Notes under the pieces: generated by a model
Seen by the model: only the letters and a program-made list of their open reading frames with translations
Told to the model about the DNA's origin: nothing
The model's database searches: none
Position numbers and translations under genes: made by a program
Assembly (NCBI GenBank): GCA_021799275.1
Contig: JAJZAT010000010.1
Coordinates: 1 to 64,000, forward strand
Source: Bacillota bacterium
GTDB lineage: Bacteria; Bacillota; Sulfobacillia; JAJZYS01; JAJYTV01
Direction: 5' to 3'
Length of the DNA stretch: 64,000 nucleotides
Shown here: one piece after another, positions 44,840 to 53,401 of the stretch
Layout: each line of letters opens with the position of its first letter
How positions within the stretch are numbered: the first letter of the stretch is position 1

Positions 44840-45907
44840 ATGGCGACACCGGAGCAGAAGACCGAAGCCGCCACACCAAGACGGCGGCAGGAAGCCAGGC
44901 GCCAGGGCATGGTCCTGCAGGCGCCGGGCGTCAGCCGGTCGCTCTCGGTGGCGGGTCTCCTGCTCATCGCCATGAGCGTCACCGGCTCCGGCGCGGGCAT
45001 CTACGCCATGCTGCGAGAGAATCTCTCCGCGCCGGCCGTCACGCCCGTGCCCGGCATCGGCTGGGCCACCGGCGTGATGCAGCGGGTGATCCTGGGCACC
45101 TTCGAGACCGCCCTGCCCTTCCTCGTGATCGGCCTCGCGATCGCTCTTCTCGGTCCCATCCTGCAGCACGGCGTCGCGATGCAGCCGATGCGCTTCGACC
45201 TCTCCCGCGTCGATCCCACCAAGGGCTTTCAGAGGATGTTCTCGCAGCGCTCGCTGCTCGAAACGGCCATCGCCCTGGTCACGCTCCTGGTGCTGCTGCC
45301 GGTGGCGGGGCTGCTCTGGTGGAATCTCGTGCATCAGATCCTTGCGGGGCTCTACCCCCTGCCGGCTCTGCTCTCCGTCGCGTTCGGCGGCGCCCGCACC
45401 ATCGGCTACGTGGTGGTGGGGGTGGCGATCGCGGCCGCGGCGGCCGACTACATGCTCGCGCGCAGCCAGTTCGAGCGGGACATTCGCATGACGCGGCAGG
45501 AGATGCGCGAGGAGATGCGGCGCAGCGAGGGAGACCCCCTCGTGCGCGCGCGCCTGCGCTCCCTGCAGCGCAGGGCGGCCCGCATGCGCATGCTCCAGCG
45601 GGTGAAGGAGGCGGATGTGGTCATCGTCAACCCGACGCACTACGCGGTGGCCCTCAAGTACGACGCGAAGTCCATGCAGGCGCCGGAGGTGGTGGCCAAG
45701 GGCCGCAACTACATCGCCGAGCGCATCAAGGAGGAAGCGATCGCGCAAGGGGTGCCGATCGTGCCGAACGAGGCCCTCGCCCAGGCCCTGCACCGCTCCG
45801 TCGAGGTGGGCCACCCGATCCCGCCGGCGCTCTTCCGCGCCGTGGCTGAAGTGCTCGCCTACGTCTACCGCCAGCAGGGCAAGGCACCGGGGGGTGGTAG
45901 CGCATGA
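44840..45907 (+). CDS. flhB: Flagellar export substrate-switch protein FlhB
   Basis: A 355-residue protein: four membrane helices and a cytoplasmic domain with the autocleavage site NPTH at Asn264 (VIVNPTHYAVALKY). Cleavage there switches export from hook to filament proteins after contact with FliK. The N-terminal EQKTEAATPRRRQEARRQG is typical. It overlaps flhA by ATGA. Confidence 0.94.
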   Translation: MATPEQKTEAATPRRRQEARRQGMVLQAPGVSRSLSVAGLLLIAMSVTGSGAGIYAMLRENLSAPAVTPVPGIGWATGVMQRVILGTFETALPFLVIGLAIALLGPILQHGVAMQPMRFDLSRVDPTKGFQRMFSQRSLLETAIALVTLLVLLPVAGLLWWNLVHQILAGLYPLPALLSVAFGGARTIGYVVVGVAIAAAAADYMLARSQFERDIRMTRQEMREEMRRSEGDPLVRARLRSLQRRAARMRMLQRVKEADVVIVNPTHYAVALKYDAKSMQAPEVVAKGRNYIAERIKEEAIAQGVPIVPNEALAQALHRSVEVGHPIPPALFRAVAEVLAYVYRQQGKAPGGGSA

Positions 45908-47964
45908 TGCGGCTCGGCCAGAGCGGCACCGTCCTCTTCGTCCTGGTCGTCGTGGTGATGCTCATAATCCCTCTCCCGACCTGGATCCTCGACGGCCTCA
46001 TCCTCGTGAACCTCTCGTTCGCGCTTCTCATCCTGCTCGTCACGCTGAACGTCCGCGACCCCCTGCAGTTCTCCGCCTTTCCCGCGCTTCTCCTGATGAC
46101 GACGATGTTCCGCCTGGCGCTCAACGTCTCGGCGACGCGCCTCATCCTCCTGCAGGCGAACGCCGGCACGGTCATCTCCACCTTCGGCAACTTCGTCGTC
46201 GGTGGCAACGCGGTCGTGGGCTTCATCGTCTTCCTCATCCTGATCATCGTGCAGTTCATCGTCATCACCCGCGGCGCCGAGCGCGTCTCGGAGGTGGCGG
46301 CCCGCTTCACCCTCGACGCGATGCCGGGCAAGCAGATGTCGATCGACGCGGACCTCAACGCCGGCCTCATCAGCGACCAGGAGGCGCGCCGGCGCCGGCG
46401 GCTGATCACGCAGGAGGCGGACTTCTACGGCGCCATGGACGGTGCCAGCAAGTTCGTCCGCGGCGACGCCATCGCCTCGATCATCATTGTGGCGATCAAC
46501 ATCGTCGGCGGCTTCGTCATGGGCATGGTTTTCCTGCATCTCGCCTTCACGCAGTCGCTTTCGACCTACACGATCCTGTCGGTGGGCGACGGCCTCGTCA
46601 GCCAGCTTCCGGCGCTGCTGATCTCGACGGCGACCGGTCTCCTCGTGACGCGCGCCGCGTCGGAGGTGAGCTTCGGCGGCGACCTCGTGCGCCAGATGCT
46701 GCAGGCGCCGCGGACGCTCTACATCCTGGCGGCGGTCATCGCGTTCCTCGGCATCTTCACGCCGATCTCGAAGCTCGTGGCCCTGGTGCTCGCCGCGGCC
46801 TTCGCGCTCCTGGGCTACCGCGCGCAACTCGGCAGCGCCGAGCTCGCGGCGGCCGCGGGGCCCTCCGTGGCCCTCGGGGCGAGCCGGGCCGAGGCCGCGC
46901 CAGGCGCGGCGCCGGAACCGGCGCAGGCCGGCACCGGCGTGCCGGGTCCGGTGGACGCGCTTGCGGTCGAGTTCGGCTTCGGCCTCCTCTCGCTCGTCGA
47001 CAAGGCCCAGGGCGGCGACTTCTTCGAACGGGTGCAGAAGGTGCGCGAGCAGATGGCCGAGGAGTTTGGCATCCTGCTGCCGCCGGTGCGGGTCAAGGAC
47101 AACCTGTCGCTCCCGCCCTCGACCTACCGCATCCTGCTGCGCGGCGCGGAGGTGGCGCGCGGCGAACTGATGCCGGGGCGCCTGCTCGCGATGGGCAAGG
47201 AGGGGGGGTCCCTCCCGGGCATCGCCGTCAAGGATCCCGTCTTCCAGCTGCCGGCACTCTGGATCGCGAGGCAGCAGCAGGACCAGGCGGTGCTGCAGGG
47301 CTACACCGTGATCGACACGGCGACCGTGCTGACGACCCACTTCGCGGAGTCGGTGCGCCGGCATGCGGCGGAACTTCTGTCGCGCGAGGACGCCAAGCGC
47401 CTTCTGGACCGCCTGAGGCAGGTGGATCCCGCGGCGGTGGACGAACTGACGCCGGGTCTCCTCTCGCTCAGCGCCATCCATAGAGTCCTGCAGGGCCTCC
47501 TGCGGGAGGGCATCCCGGTGCGGGACCTCGTCACCATCGTCGAGACGCTCGGCGACAGGGCCGGCGAGACGAAGGATCCCGAGCAGCTCACGGAGTACGT
47601 GCGGCAGGCCCTCGGCCGCCAGATCAGCCAGCGCATCGCGCCGCCCGGCGAGGTGCTCTACGCGATCACGCTCGATCCACGGCTCGAAGGCGAACTGCGG
47701 ACAAGGGTACAGGCGCAGGAAGGTAGAACCTTCCTCGCATTGGACCAGGATACGGCCCTCAAGCTGACGCAGGTTGCGGAACGGCTCGCGCGGGATCCCG
47801 CGCACGCCGAGAAACCGACGGCCATCGTGGTGGCACCGATCCTGCGCGGCCACCTGAGACGACTCTTGCGCCCGGTGCTGGAGGATGTGCCCGTGCTGAG
47901 CTATCCGGAACTCGATCCAGGCATGCGTCTGCAGAGCGGAGGGGTGATCAGGCTTGACGACTAA
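45904..47964 (+). CDS. flhA: Flagellar export gate protein FlhA
   Basis: A 686-residue protein with eight N-terminal helices, the FHIPEP-type cytoplasmic loop (RFTLDAMPGKQMSIDADLNAG) and a large C-terminal domain (from about residue 345) that docks chaperone-substrate complexes. It is the nonameric ion-driven part of the export gate. Confidence 0.95.
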   Translation: MMRLGQSGTVLFVLVVVVMLIIPLPTWILDGLILVNLSFALLILLVTLNVRDPLQFSAFPALLLMTTMFRLALNVSATRLILLQANAGTVISTFGNFVVGGNAVVGFIVFLILIIVQFIVITRGAERVSEVAARFTLDAMPGKQMSIDADLNAGLISDQEARRRRRLITQEADFYGAMDGASKFVRGDAIASIIIVAINIVGGFVMGMVFLHLAFTQSLSTYTILSVGDGLVSQLPALLISTATGLLVTRAASEVSFGGDLVRQMLQAPRTLYILAAVIAFLGIFTPISKLVALVLAAAFALLGYRAQLGSAELAAAAGPSVALGASRAEAAPGAAPEPAQAGTGVPGPVDALAVEFGFGLLSLVDKAQGGDFFERVQKVREQMAEEFGILLPPVRVKDNLSLPPSTYRILLRGAEVARGELMPGRLLAMGKEGGSLPGIAVKDPVFQLPALWIARQQQDQAVLQGYTVIDTATVLTTHFAESVRRHAAELLSREDAKRLLDRLRQVDPAAVDELTPGLLSLSAIHRVLQGLLREGIPVRDLVTIVETLGDRAGETKDPEQLTEYVRQALGRQISQRIAPPGEVLYAITLDPRLEGELRTRVQAQEGRTFLALDQDTALKLTQVAERLARDPAHAEKPTAIVVAPILRGHLRRLLRPVLEDVPVLSYPELDPGMRLQSGGVIRLDD

Positions 47965-48928
47965 CGTGGAGCGCTTCAGGGCCTCCGACATGACGTCGGC
48001 CTTGATGCAGGTTCGGCAGGCGCTCGGACCCGACGCGCTGATCATCGGGACGCGCAGCTACCAGCCGGCCGGCATCCGCAAGCTCTGGGAGCGCCCCTAC
48101 GTCGAGGTGTTCGCCGGCCGTGGCGCCCCATCCGCCTCTCCGGCTTCTCCAGCCGCGCCGACGCTGTCCGCTCCGACGGTGGCCGGCGCGCAGGCCGTAG
48201 GCGTCGTTCCGGCTGGCGCGCCCGTGGCCGTGCCGGCGGCGCCGCGCGAGCTCTTCTCGGGATCGACGTCCGACGCCGCCCTGGACGAGTACGAGCGGTG
48301 GCTGCAGCCGCGTCTCAGTCGCTTCGAGCCGCGCTCCCTGGCGCTCGTCGGCCCGACCGGCGGCGGCAAGACGACGACGCTCGCGAAGCTCGCGGCGCGC
48401 TACGCGCTCGACCGCGGGGAACGGGTCGGGCTCGTCACGACCGACACCTACAGGATCGGGGCCGTGCATCACCTGCAGACCTACGCGGAGATCATGGGGC
48501 TGCCCTGGAAGGTGGCGCAGGATCCGCCCGCGATGCGCGAGGCGGTGGCGTCCCTCGCCTACTGCGACCGCATCCTCATCGACACCTCCGGCCGCAACTT
48601 CCGCCGGGAGGAGGCGCGCCGCGAACTCCTCGCCCTGCTCGCGGCCGCGAATCCGGAGTCCGTGGAGCTCGTGCTGTCGCTGACGACCGGCAAGGAGGAG
48701 ATGGAGGAGCTTGCGGGCTACTTCCAGGAAGGCCCCCTAACGCGGGTGCTTCTGACGAAGCTCGACGAGGCGAGTTCGATCAAGAAGCTCGTGACGGCCC
48801 TCAAGGTCTTCGAGCTGCCACTCTTCGCCGTCACGAACGGGCAGATGGTCCCGGACGACATCTGGTTCCCCGGCGCGCGCCAGCTGGCGCAGGCGATCGC
48901 GCGCGAAGCGGTGACCGTCGATGCATGA
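47954..48928 (+). CDS. flhF: SRP-type GTPase FlhF
   Basis: A 324-residue protein with an N-terminal B-domain, an Ala/Pro-rich linker, and an SRP-like NG domain. The P-loop GPTGGGKTT starts at residue 133; later motifs are TTDTYRIGA, RILIDTSGR and TKLDEASSIKK. FlhF sets flagellar position and number. The TTG start lies inside the flhA end, 9 bases after GGAGGGG. Confidence 0.9.
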   Translation: MTTNVERFRASDMTSALMQVRQALGPDALIIGTRSYQPAGIRKLWERPYVEVFAGRGAPSASPASPAAPTLSAPTVAGAQAVGVVPAGAPVAVPAAPRELFSGSTSDAALDEYERWLQPRLSRFEPRSLALVGPTGGGKTTTLAKLAARYALDRGERVGLVTTDTYRIGAVHHLQTYAEIMGLPWKVAQDPPAMREAVASLAYCDRILIDTSGRNFRREEARRELLALLAAANPESVELVLSLTTGKEEMEELAGYFQEGPLTRVLLTKLDEASSIKKLVTALKVFELPLFAVTNGQMVPDDIWFPGARQLAQAIAREAVTVDA

Positions 48929-49451
48929 CCAGGCGACCGCCCTGCGCGAGCGGCTGCGGCCACCGAAGCCGGTGGCGGAGGTGTGGGCCGTCGCCACCTT
49001 GGGTGGCGAGCGCGCCGCCCTGCAGTTCTCGCGCGAGATCCTCGAGGCCCTGAGGTCCGCGCCGCTCTCGGTGCGGCTCTGGGGCGGCGAGACCGACGGC
49101 GCAAGCGTCGTGCTGCTGCCCGCCGGGGAGGGGCGCAAGAACGTCCGGCGGCCGTACATGCGTGGCGCGCACACCTGGCTCCTGCTCTGTCCCGCGACGC
49201 CCACGGGGTATGCGGAGTGCCAGGCGCTCCTGGGCGAGATGGTCGACCGCTCGCTCCGGCGCGTCTACCTCGCGCTCTCCGGCGTCGCGTCGGTGCAGGC
49301 GGGCGAGGCCGAGGTGGAGAGGTTCAGCGGCATGCTCGGCCCCGCGATCCCGTACCAGCCCCAGCCGTTCGGCTTCTACGGCCCGAACGACCAGGGCCTC
49401 CTGACCTTGGCGCCGTCGGCCCTCAGGCGTTTCTTCCAACCGGGACGGTGA
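48921..49451 (+). CDS. FlhG-position protein without P-loop (unknown function)
   Basis: A 176-residue protein between flhF and fliA, where flhG/ylxH (a MinD-like ATPase) normally sits. It has no Walker A motif: the expected glycine-lysine loop after the first strand reads ATLGGERAALQF. Later text (LLLCPATPTGYAECQALLGEMV, and a Gly-rich end PFGFYGPND) faintly recalls the MinD/FlhG segment TTPE-x-x-A-x-x-DAY. I infer a degenerate FlhG-like partner of FlhF but cannot exclude an unrelated gene. It overlaps flhF by eight bases. Confidence 0.55.
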   Translation: MHDQATALRERLRPPKPVAEVWAVATLGGERAALQFSREILEALRSAPLSVRLWGGETDGASVVLLPAGEGRKNVRRPYMRGAHTWLLLCPATPTGYAECQALLGEMVDRSLRRVYLALSGVASVQAGEAEVERFSGMLGPAIPYQPQPFGFYGPNDQGLLTLAPSALRRFFQPGR

Positions 49452-49455
49452 ACCG

Positions 49456-50196
49456 ATGCGGGAGAGACAGGACGCGTACGCGCGCTGGAAGAGCCCAGGA
49501 CAGGACAGCCGGGAGGAGTACCTGCCGCTCGTCTACGAACAGGCGCAACGCATCCTCTTCCGCCTGCCGCCGGGGCAGCTCGAGCGCGACGAGATCGTCT
49601 CGTTCGGGGTCATCGGGATGCTGGAAGCCCTGGACCGCTACGACCAGGGTCGCGGCGTGCCGATCGAGGCGTACCTGAGGACGCAGATCCGCCGCCGCAT
49701 CCTGGACGGGCTGAGGAGCCAGGATCGCCTGCCGCGCCGCCTGCGCGAGCGGGAGAAGCTGGTGCGCGAGGCCTACGCGCGCCTCGAGCAGCAGGAGGGG
49801 CGGACCGTCTCGGACGACGAGGTGGCGACGGAACTCGGCCTGAAGCCCGAGGACTTCCAGGATTGGCTCATGGATCTCTCGTTCACCACGCTCTGGTCGC
49901 TCGAGGTTCTGGGCGAAGAGGGGGTCGAACCGCTCGACGCGGAGCCGACGCCCGAGGCGGCGCTCGAGGCAGGCGAACTCCATGAGCAGCTCCGCTCCGC
50001 GATCGAGCGGCTGCCGAGAAGAGAGCAGGAGGTCCTGGCCGCCCACTACGACATGGGCTACAGCCTGCAGGAGATCGCGGCGGCCTTCGATCTTTCGGAC
50101 CGCTATGTGGCCCAGCTTCACGCGAGGGCGGTCCTGCGCCTGAGAGGCGCTCTCAGCCGGTACCGCGCGCAGATGAAGGGGAGGGAACTCCGGTGA
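49456..50196 (+). CDS. fliA: Flagellar sigma factor FliA/SigD (sigma-28)
   Basis: A 246-residue sigma-70-family protein. Region 2 contains LVYEQAQRILFRLP, then ERDEIVSFGVIGMLEALDRYD and AYLRTQIRRRILDGLRSQD; region 4 contains LPRREQEVLAAHYDMGYSLQ and the helix-turn-helix EIAAAFDLSDRYVAQLHARA. It directs late flagellar and chemotaxis genes. Its inhibitor candidate FlgM is at 52779. Confidence 0.9.
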   Translation: MRERQDAYARWKSPGQDSREEYLPLVYEQAQRILFRLPPGQLERDEIVSFGVIGMLEALDRYDQGRGVPIEAYLRTQIRRRILDGLRSQDRLPRRLREREKLVREAYARLEQQEGRTVSDDEVATELGLKPEDFQDWLMDLSFTTLWSLEVLGEEGVEPLDAEPTPEAALEAGELHEQLRSAIERLPRREQEVLAAHYDMGYSLQEIAAAFDLSDRYVAQLHARAVLRLRGALSRYRAQMKGRELR

Positions 50197-50642
50197 TCCC
50201 TAAGGGGACAGGCACGCAGGGGGGCGAGCTCGAGGCGCTCCTGCAGCAGTTCAGCCAGTCGCTCGAGGAGGCAAACCGTGAGCTCCTCGACGCGGTGCGG
50301 ACCGAGCTCCGCGACCTGCACGCGCGGGTGGGGGCCCTCGAGGGAGAACTGCGCATCGCGCGCATGCAGATCGAGGCCTTGCAGCAGAGCGCCCAGGAGG
50401 AGCGCCCGGCCGACCGGCCGGCGCCGGCGGTCGAACCGCCGAAGGAGCCGGAGCGGAGCCCCGAGGCCGAGCGCATCGCGGAGGAGATCCGCCAGCGGCA
50501 CAAAGACATCTGGCAGCTGCAGAACGCGGGAGAAAGCCCCGCCGACGTGGCTAAGAGGACAAACCGCCCACAAGGCGAAGTAGAACTGATCATGCGACTC
50601 ATGCGCCAGCGGGGCACGCCGGCGCCTGGGACAGGGAGGTAG
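50193..50642 (+). CDS. SwrB-like coiled-coil protein (DUF6115-type C-terminus)
   Basis: A 149-residue protein with a heptad-rich coiled coil (residues 10-70), a Pro/Glu linker, and a C-terminal segment DIWQLQNAGESPADVAKRTN then GEVELIMRLM that looks like a short HTH. In Bacillus, swrB follows sigD and has the same C-terminal pattern, but it also has an N-terminal membrane helix that is absent here. The GTG start overlaps the fliA stop. Confidence 0.6.
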   Translation: MIPKGTGTQGGELEALLQQFSQSLEEANRELLDAVRTELRDLHARVGALEGELRIARMQIEALQQSAQEERPADRPAPAVEPPKEPERSPEAERIAEEIRQRHKDIWQLQNAGESPADVAKRTNRPQGEVELIMRLMRQRGTPAPGTGR

Positions 50643-50650
50643 GCAGAACC

Positions 50651-51061
50651 ATGGGTCCACTTACAGCGATGGATGTTTCGACGTCCGGTCTCACCGCCTA
50701 CCGCGAGATGATGGACGTGATCGCCAGCAATATCGCCAACATGTACTCCACGACGACGCCTTCCGGGGCGCCGTATCAAGAGGAAGCCGTCGTGCTGCAG
50801 GCTGGTCCGACCTTCGCCGCTACGCTCGGCCAGGTACTGCAGCCCCAGGGTGTCGAGGTGGCCGCGGTGGTCCAGGTGGGGCAGGGCACGGCAGGTACCG
50901 GCGCTGGTGCCGCCACGGTGGGACAGGCGACGAACGTCGACCTCGTCTCGCAGATGACCCAGCTCATCCTGGCGAGCCGCGCCTACGACGCGAACGCCTC
51001 GGCGTTCGCCGTGGAGAAGTCTGTGGAACAGAGGGCCTTGCAGCTTGGCCAGAACGCCTGA
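50651..51061 (+). CDS. flgC: Flagellar proximal-rod protein FlgC
   Basis: A 136-residue rod protein with DVSTSGLTAYREMMDVIASN then IANMYSTTTPSGAPY, matching the FlgC N-terminus, and the C-terminal VDLVSQMTQLILASRAYDAN. GGGAGGTAGGC precedes the ATG. It is separated from flgB (34800) by about 15 kb and pairs instead with fliF. Confidence 0.9.
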   Translation: MGPLTAMDVSTSGLTAYREMMDVIASNIANMYSTTTPSGAPYQEEAVVLQAGPTFAATLGQVLQPQGVEVAAVVQVGQGTAGTGAGAATVGQATNVDLVSQMTQLILASRAYDANASAFAVEKSVEQRALQLGQNA

Positions 51062-52634
51062 ACCCGGGACCGCGTCCGCGGGAGCACCAGATCTCGGCAG
51101 AATCTTCGGCACCGCCCGCGACTTCTGGCAGCAGAAGGAACCGGAAGTCCGGCGGCGCTACATCACATGGGCCACGATCGCCATCGTCGCTTTGGCTGGC
51201 GTTGGCTACTTCACCACGCGAAATCCGTACACGCTCGTCTTCTCGAACCTGGCCCCGGCCGACGCCGGACAGGTGACGCAGGCGCTCACCTCGCTGAAGA
51301 TCCCGTACCAGCTCGCGGGCACGAGTGTCTACGTCCCCGCGTCCGAGGCGGACCAGGCCAGGGTGGATCTCGCGACGCAGGGACTCCCTGCGCAGGGCTT
51401 CGAGGGCTACTCAGGCGTCCTGTCGAGCTCCGGCCTCGGCATGACCGACCAGCAGCTGAGCCTTGCGACCTTGAACGCCCTGCAGAACGACCTGGCCCAG
51501 ACGGTGGAGTCCATCTCGGGCATCGCCAAGGCCAACGTCCTCCTGCAGCCGGCGCAGCAGTCCGTCTTCGTCGACCAGCCGCAGTCCCAGGCCACGGCGG
51601 CCGTCTTCGTCGACCTCGAGCCAGGGATCACGCTCTCGCCGAGCCAGGTGCTCGGCATCGAGGAACTCGTGGCGCACTCGGTGCAAGGGCTCTCGATCAA
51701 TCACGTCTCGGTGGTCGACCAGAACGGAGACCCCCTGACCGCGGCGAGCGGTGCGGACCCCTCGACCGCGGGCAGCAGTGGTAGCGCGAGCGGCGAGATG
51801 GCTCTGCAGCGCCAGTTCGAGCAGAATCTGAACGGGCAGCTGACGGCGCTCCTGCAGCCGATCGTAGGGGCGGGCAACGTGGTGGTGCAGACGAGCGCCA
51901 CGCTCGACACGACGCAGACGCAGACGCAGTCGAGCGTCGTGCAGCCGCTGAGCACCGGGCAGGGCGTGCCGGTCTCGAACCACACGATCAAGGAGACGTT
52001 CACCGGCACGGGCACAGCCCCGACGGTGTCGGGCTCCACCTCGACGCCGACCTACCCCGCCGGCTCGACCTCGGGGCAGAACAACCTCAACTACACCGAC
52101 TCGACGATCAACTACCAGGTCTCGCACATCAACCAGACGATCACGTCGCAACCCTTCACGCTCAAGGGCCTGACGGTGTCGGTGATGCTCAACTCGACGG
52201 CCTACCACCTGACGGCGCAGAACCAGAAGGCCCTGCAGAAGCTCATCGGCACGGCGGTCGGGTACACGACCGCCCAGCTGACCCAGAGCGACGTGACGAT
52301 CTTCTCGGCTCCGTTCCAGAAGGCCAAGGTGCCGACGTTCCCCACGACGTCGACGCTGCCCGCGTCGCCGACGACGCTGGGGGCGGCCGGTGGCGCGGTC
52401 CTCCTGCTCATCGTGCTCGCCTTCCTGCTGCTGCGCAGGCGCGGTCAGGGCAAGGCGCCCGCATCTCGAGTGCAGCGCCAGCCGCTGCAGCCAGCGCCCG
52501 AGCCGTTGCCGCCGGTGGCGCCCGATCCGACGCGCATGGTGATGGACCGGGTCAAGGACCTGGTGCAGCGCGATCCGGAGGAAGCGGCCAACCTGGTGCG
52601 CAACTGGCTGCGCGACGACACAAGACGGAGATAG
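51045..52634 (+). CDS. fliF: Flagellar MS-ring protein FliF
   Basis: A 529-residue protein with TM1 at about 42-60 (ITWATIAIVALAGVGYF), ring-building domains containing NPYTLVFSNLAPADAGQV, a Thr/Ser-rich insertion, TM2 near 447-465 (GAVLLLIVLAFLLLRRR) and a C-terminal tail (DPEEAANLVRNWLRDD) that binds FliG. A TTG start overlaps the flgC end. It lies far from fliG (35501). Confidence 0.92.
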   Translation: MARTPEPGTASAGAPDLGRIFGTARDFWQQKEPEVRRRYITWATIAIVALAGVGYFTTRNPYTLVFSNLAPADAGQVTQALTSLKIPYQLAGTSVYVPASEADQARVDLATQGLPAQGFEGYSGVLSSSGLGMTDQQLSLATLNALQNDLAQTVESISGIAKANVLLQPAQQSVFVDQPQSQATAAVFVDLEPGITLSPSQVLGIEELVAHSVQGLSINHVSVVDQNGDPLTAASGADPSTAGSSGSASGEMALQRQFEQNLNGQLTALLQPIVGAGNVVVQTSATLDTTQTQTQSSVVQPLSTGQGVPVSNHTIKETFTGTGTAPTVSGSTSTPTYPAGSTSGQNNLNYTDSTINYQVSHINQTITSQPFTLKGLTVSVMLNSTAYHLTAQNQKALQKLIGTAVGYTTAQLTQSDVTIFSAPFQKAKVPTFPTTSTLPASPTTLGAAGGAVLLLIVLAFLLLRRRGQGKAPASRVQRQPLQPAPEPLPPVAPDPTRMVMDRVKDLVQRDPEEAANLVRNWLRDDTRRR

Positions 52635-52638
52635 CGAG

Positions 52639-52661
52639 CCCTGCGGCACAGCTACAGGGCG
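52639..52661 (+). terminator. Weak hairpin after fliF
   Basis: GCCCTG (52644-52649 region) pairs with CAGGGC; no T-run follows. It may reduce read-through into the flgM transcript. Confidence 0.35.
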
Positions 52662-52729
52662 CAGATCGCACCCAGACGAGCCACAACGCCTCGCAGCGGC
52701 CAGAACGGTAGTTCCTGAGGCGCGCGAAC

Positions 52730-52738
52730 GCGCGATAA
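52730..52738 (+). promoter_or_regulatory. Possible sigma-28 -10 box before flgM
   Basis: GCGCGATAA resembles the sigma-28 -10 element GCCGATAA. No clear TAAA -35 box is found 15 bases upstream. Late control would fit a flgM-flgN-flgK-flgL transcript. Confidence 0.3.
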
Positions 52739-52778
52739 GGAAGATAGAGGGATTCAGGCGAACGAGGAGGTGGGCAAG

Positions 52779-53042
52779 GTGAAGGTGGACGAGGTGTCAG
52801 GCATTCCCGAGGTACCGCAGGTCCGGCAGGGACAGGCGGCGCGGGAGGCCGAGCTGCAGCGGCAGAACGTGCAGCCGCCGACGCCGCCCGACCAGGTGGA
52901 GATCTCGCAGGCCGCCCGCTTCGCGGCCGCGCCCGATCAGGCGGCGCGGGTCGAGAAGCTGAAGGCCGAGGTACAGAAGGGCCTCTCGGTGAACTCGGAC
53001 AAGATCGCGGCCTCGCTCGTCAGCCAGGGAGTCGTGCGTTGA
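52779..53042 (+). CDS. flgM: Anti-sigma-28 factor FlgM
   Basis: An 87-residue, charged, probably partly unfolded protein with VEISQAARFAAAPDQAAR and the C-terminal helices VEKLKAEVQKGLSV then KIAASLV, typical of FlgM. It binds FliA and is exported when the hook is complete. I chose GTG 52779 because GAGGAGG lies 8 bases upstream. Confidence 0.82.
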   Translation: MKVDEVSGIPEVPQVRQGQAAREAELQRQNVQPPTPPDQVEISQAARFAAAPDQAARVEKLKAEVQKGLSVNSDKIAASLVSQGVVR

Positions 53043-53371
53043 CGGGCGAAGCGGACCTCAGCGCCGCGATCGGCCTCTACGAGGAGCTTTCGGCCTTGCT
53101 CGGCGAGATCAAGGCGGCCGTCGTCGGCGCGGATACGGACAGGCTTTCGGCGCTTGTGCCGCAGCAGGAGGAACTCCTGCGACGCGTCGGCGCCTTGCGG
53201 TTGCCGGAGACCGGGCCGGACGACAAGGTGCACGAGCTCGAGCGGGCGGCGGCGGACGCCCTGCGGCGCAACACCCAGAACGGCGTCCTGCTCCGGGAGC
53301 AGCTCGCGCTCATCCAGGTGACGATGAAGGCGATCCTTGGCGAGGGCAGCGCGGTCAATCGGCTCGCCTGA
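53039..53371 (+). CDS. flgN: FlgN-like flagellar export chaperone
   Basis: A 110-residue helical protein (LYEELSALLGEIKAAVV, then LVPQQEELLRRVGALR) between flgM and flgK, the conserved place of FlgN, the chaperone for FlgK and FlgL. The TTG start overlaps the flgM end by four bases. Confidence 0.8.
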   Translation: MTGEADLSAAIGLYEELSALLGEIKAAVVGADTDRLSALVPQQEELLRRVGALRLPETGPDDKVHELERAAADALRRNTQNGVLLREQLALIQVTMKAILGEGSAVNRLA

Positions 53372-53401
53372 CCGCCAGGGTGCTGAAAGGGGGAACCGGG
53401 G

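Noticed and set aside
45865-48045. 726-codon open frame on the minus strand opposite flhA/flhF
   Set aside because: It is antisense to two clear flagellar genes, has His/Asp/Glu/Arg-rich low-complexity text typical of GC-rich shadow frames, and no ribosome site or domain.
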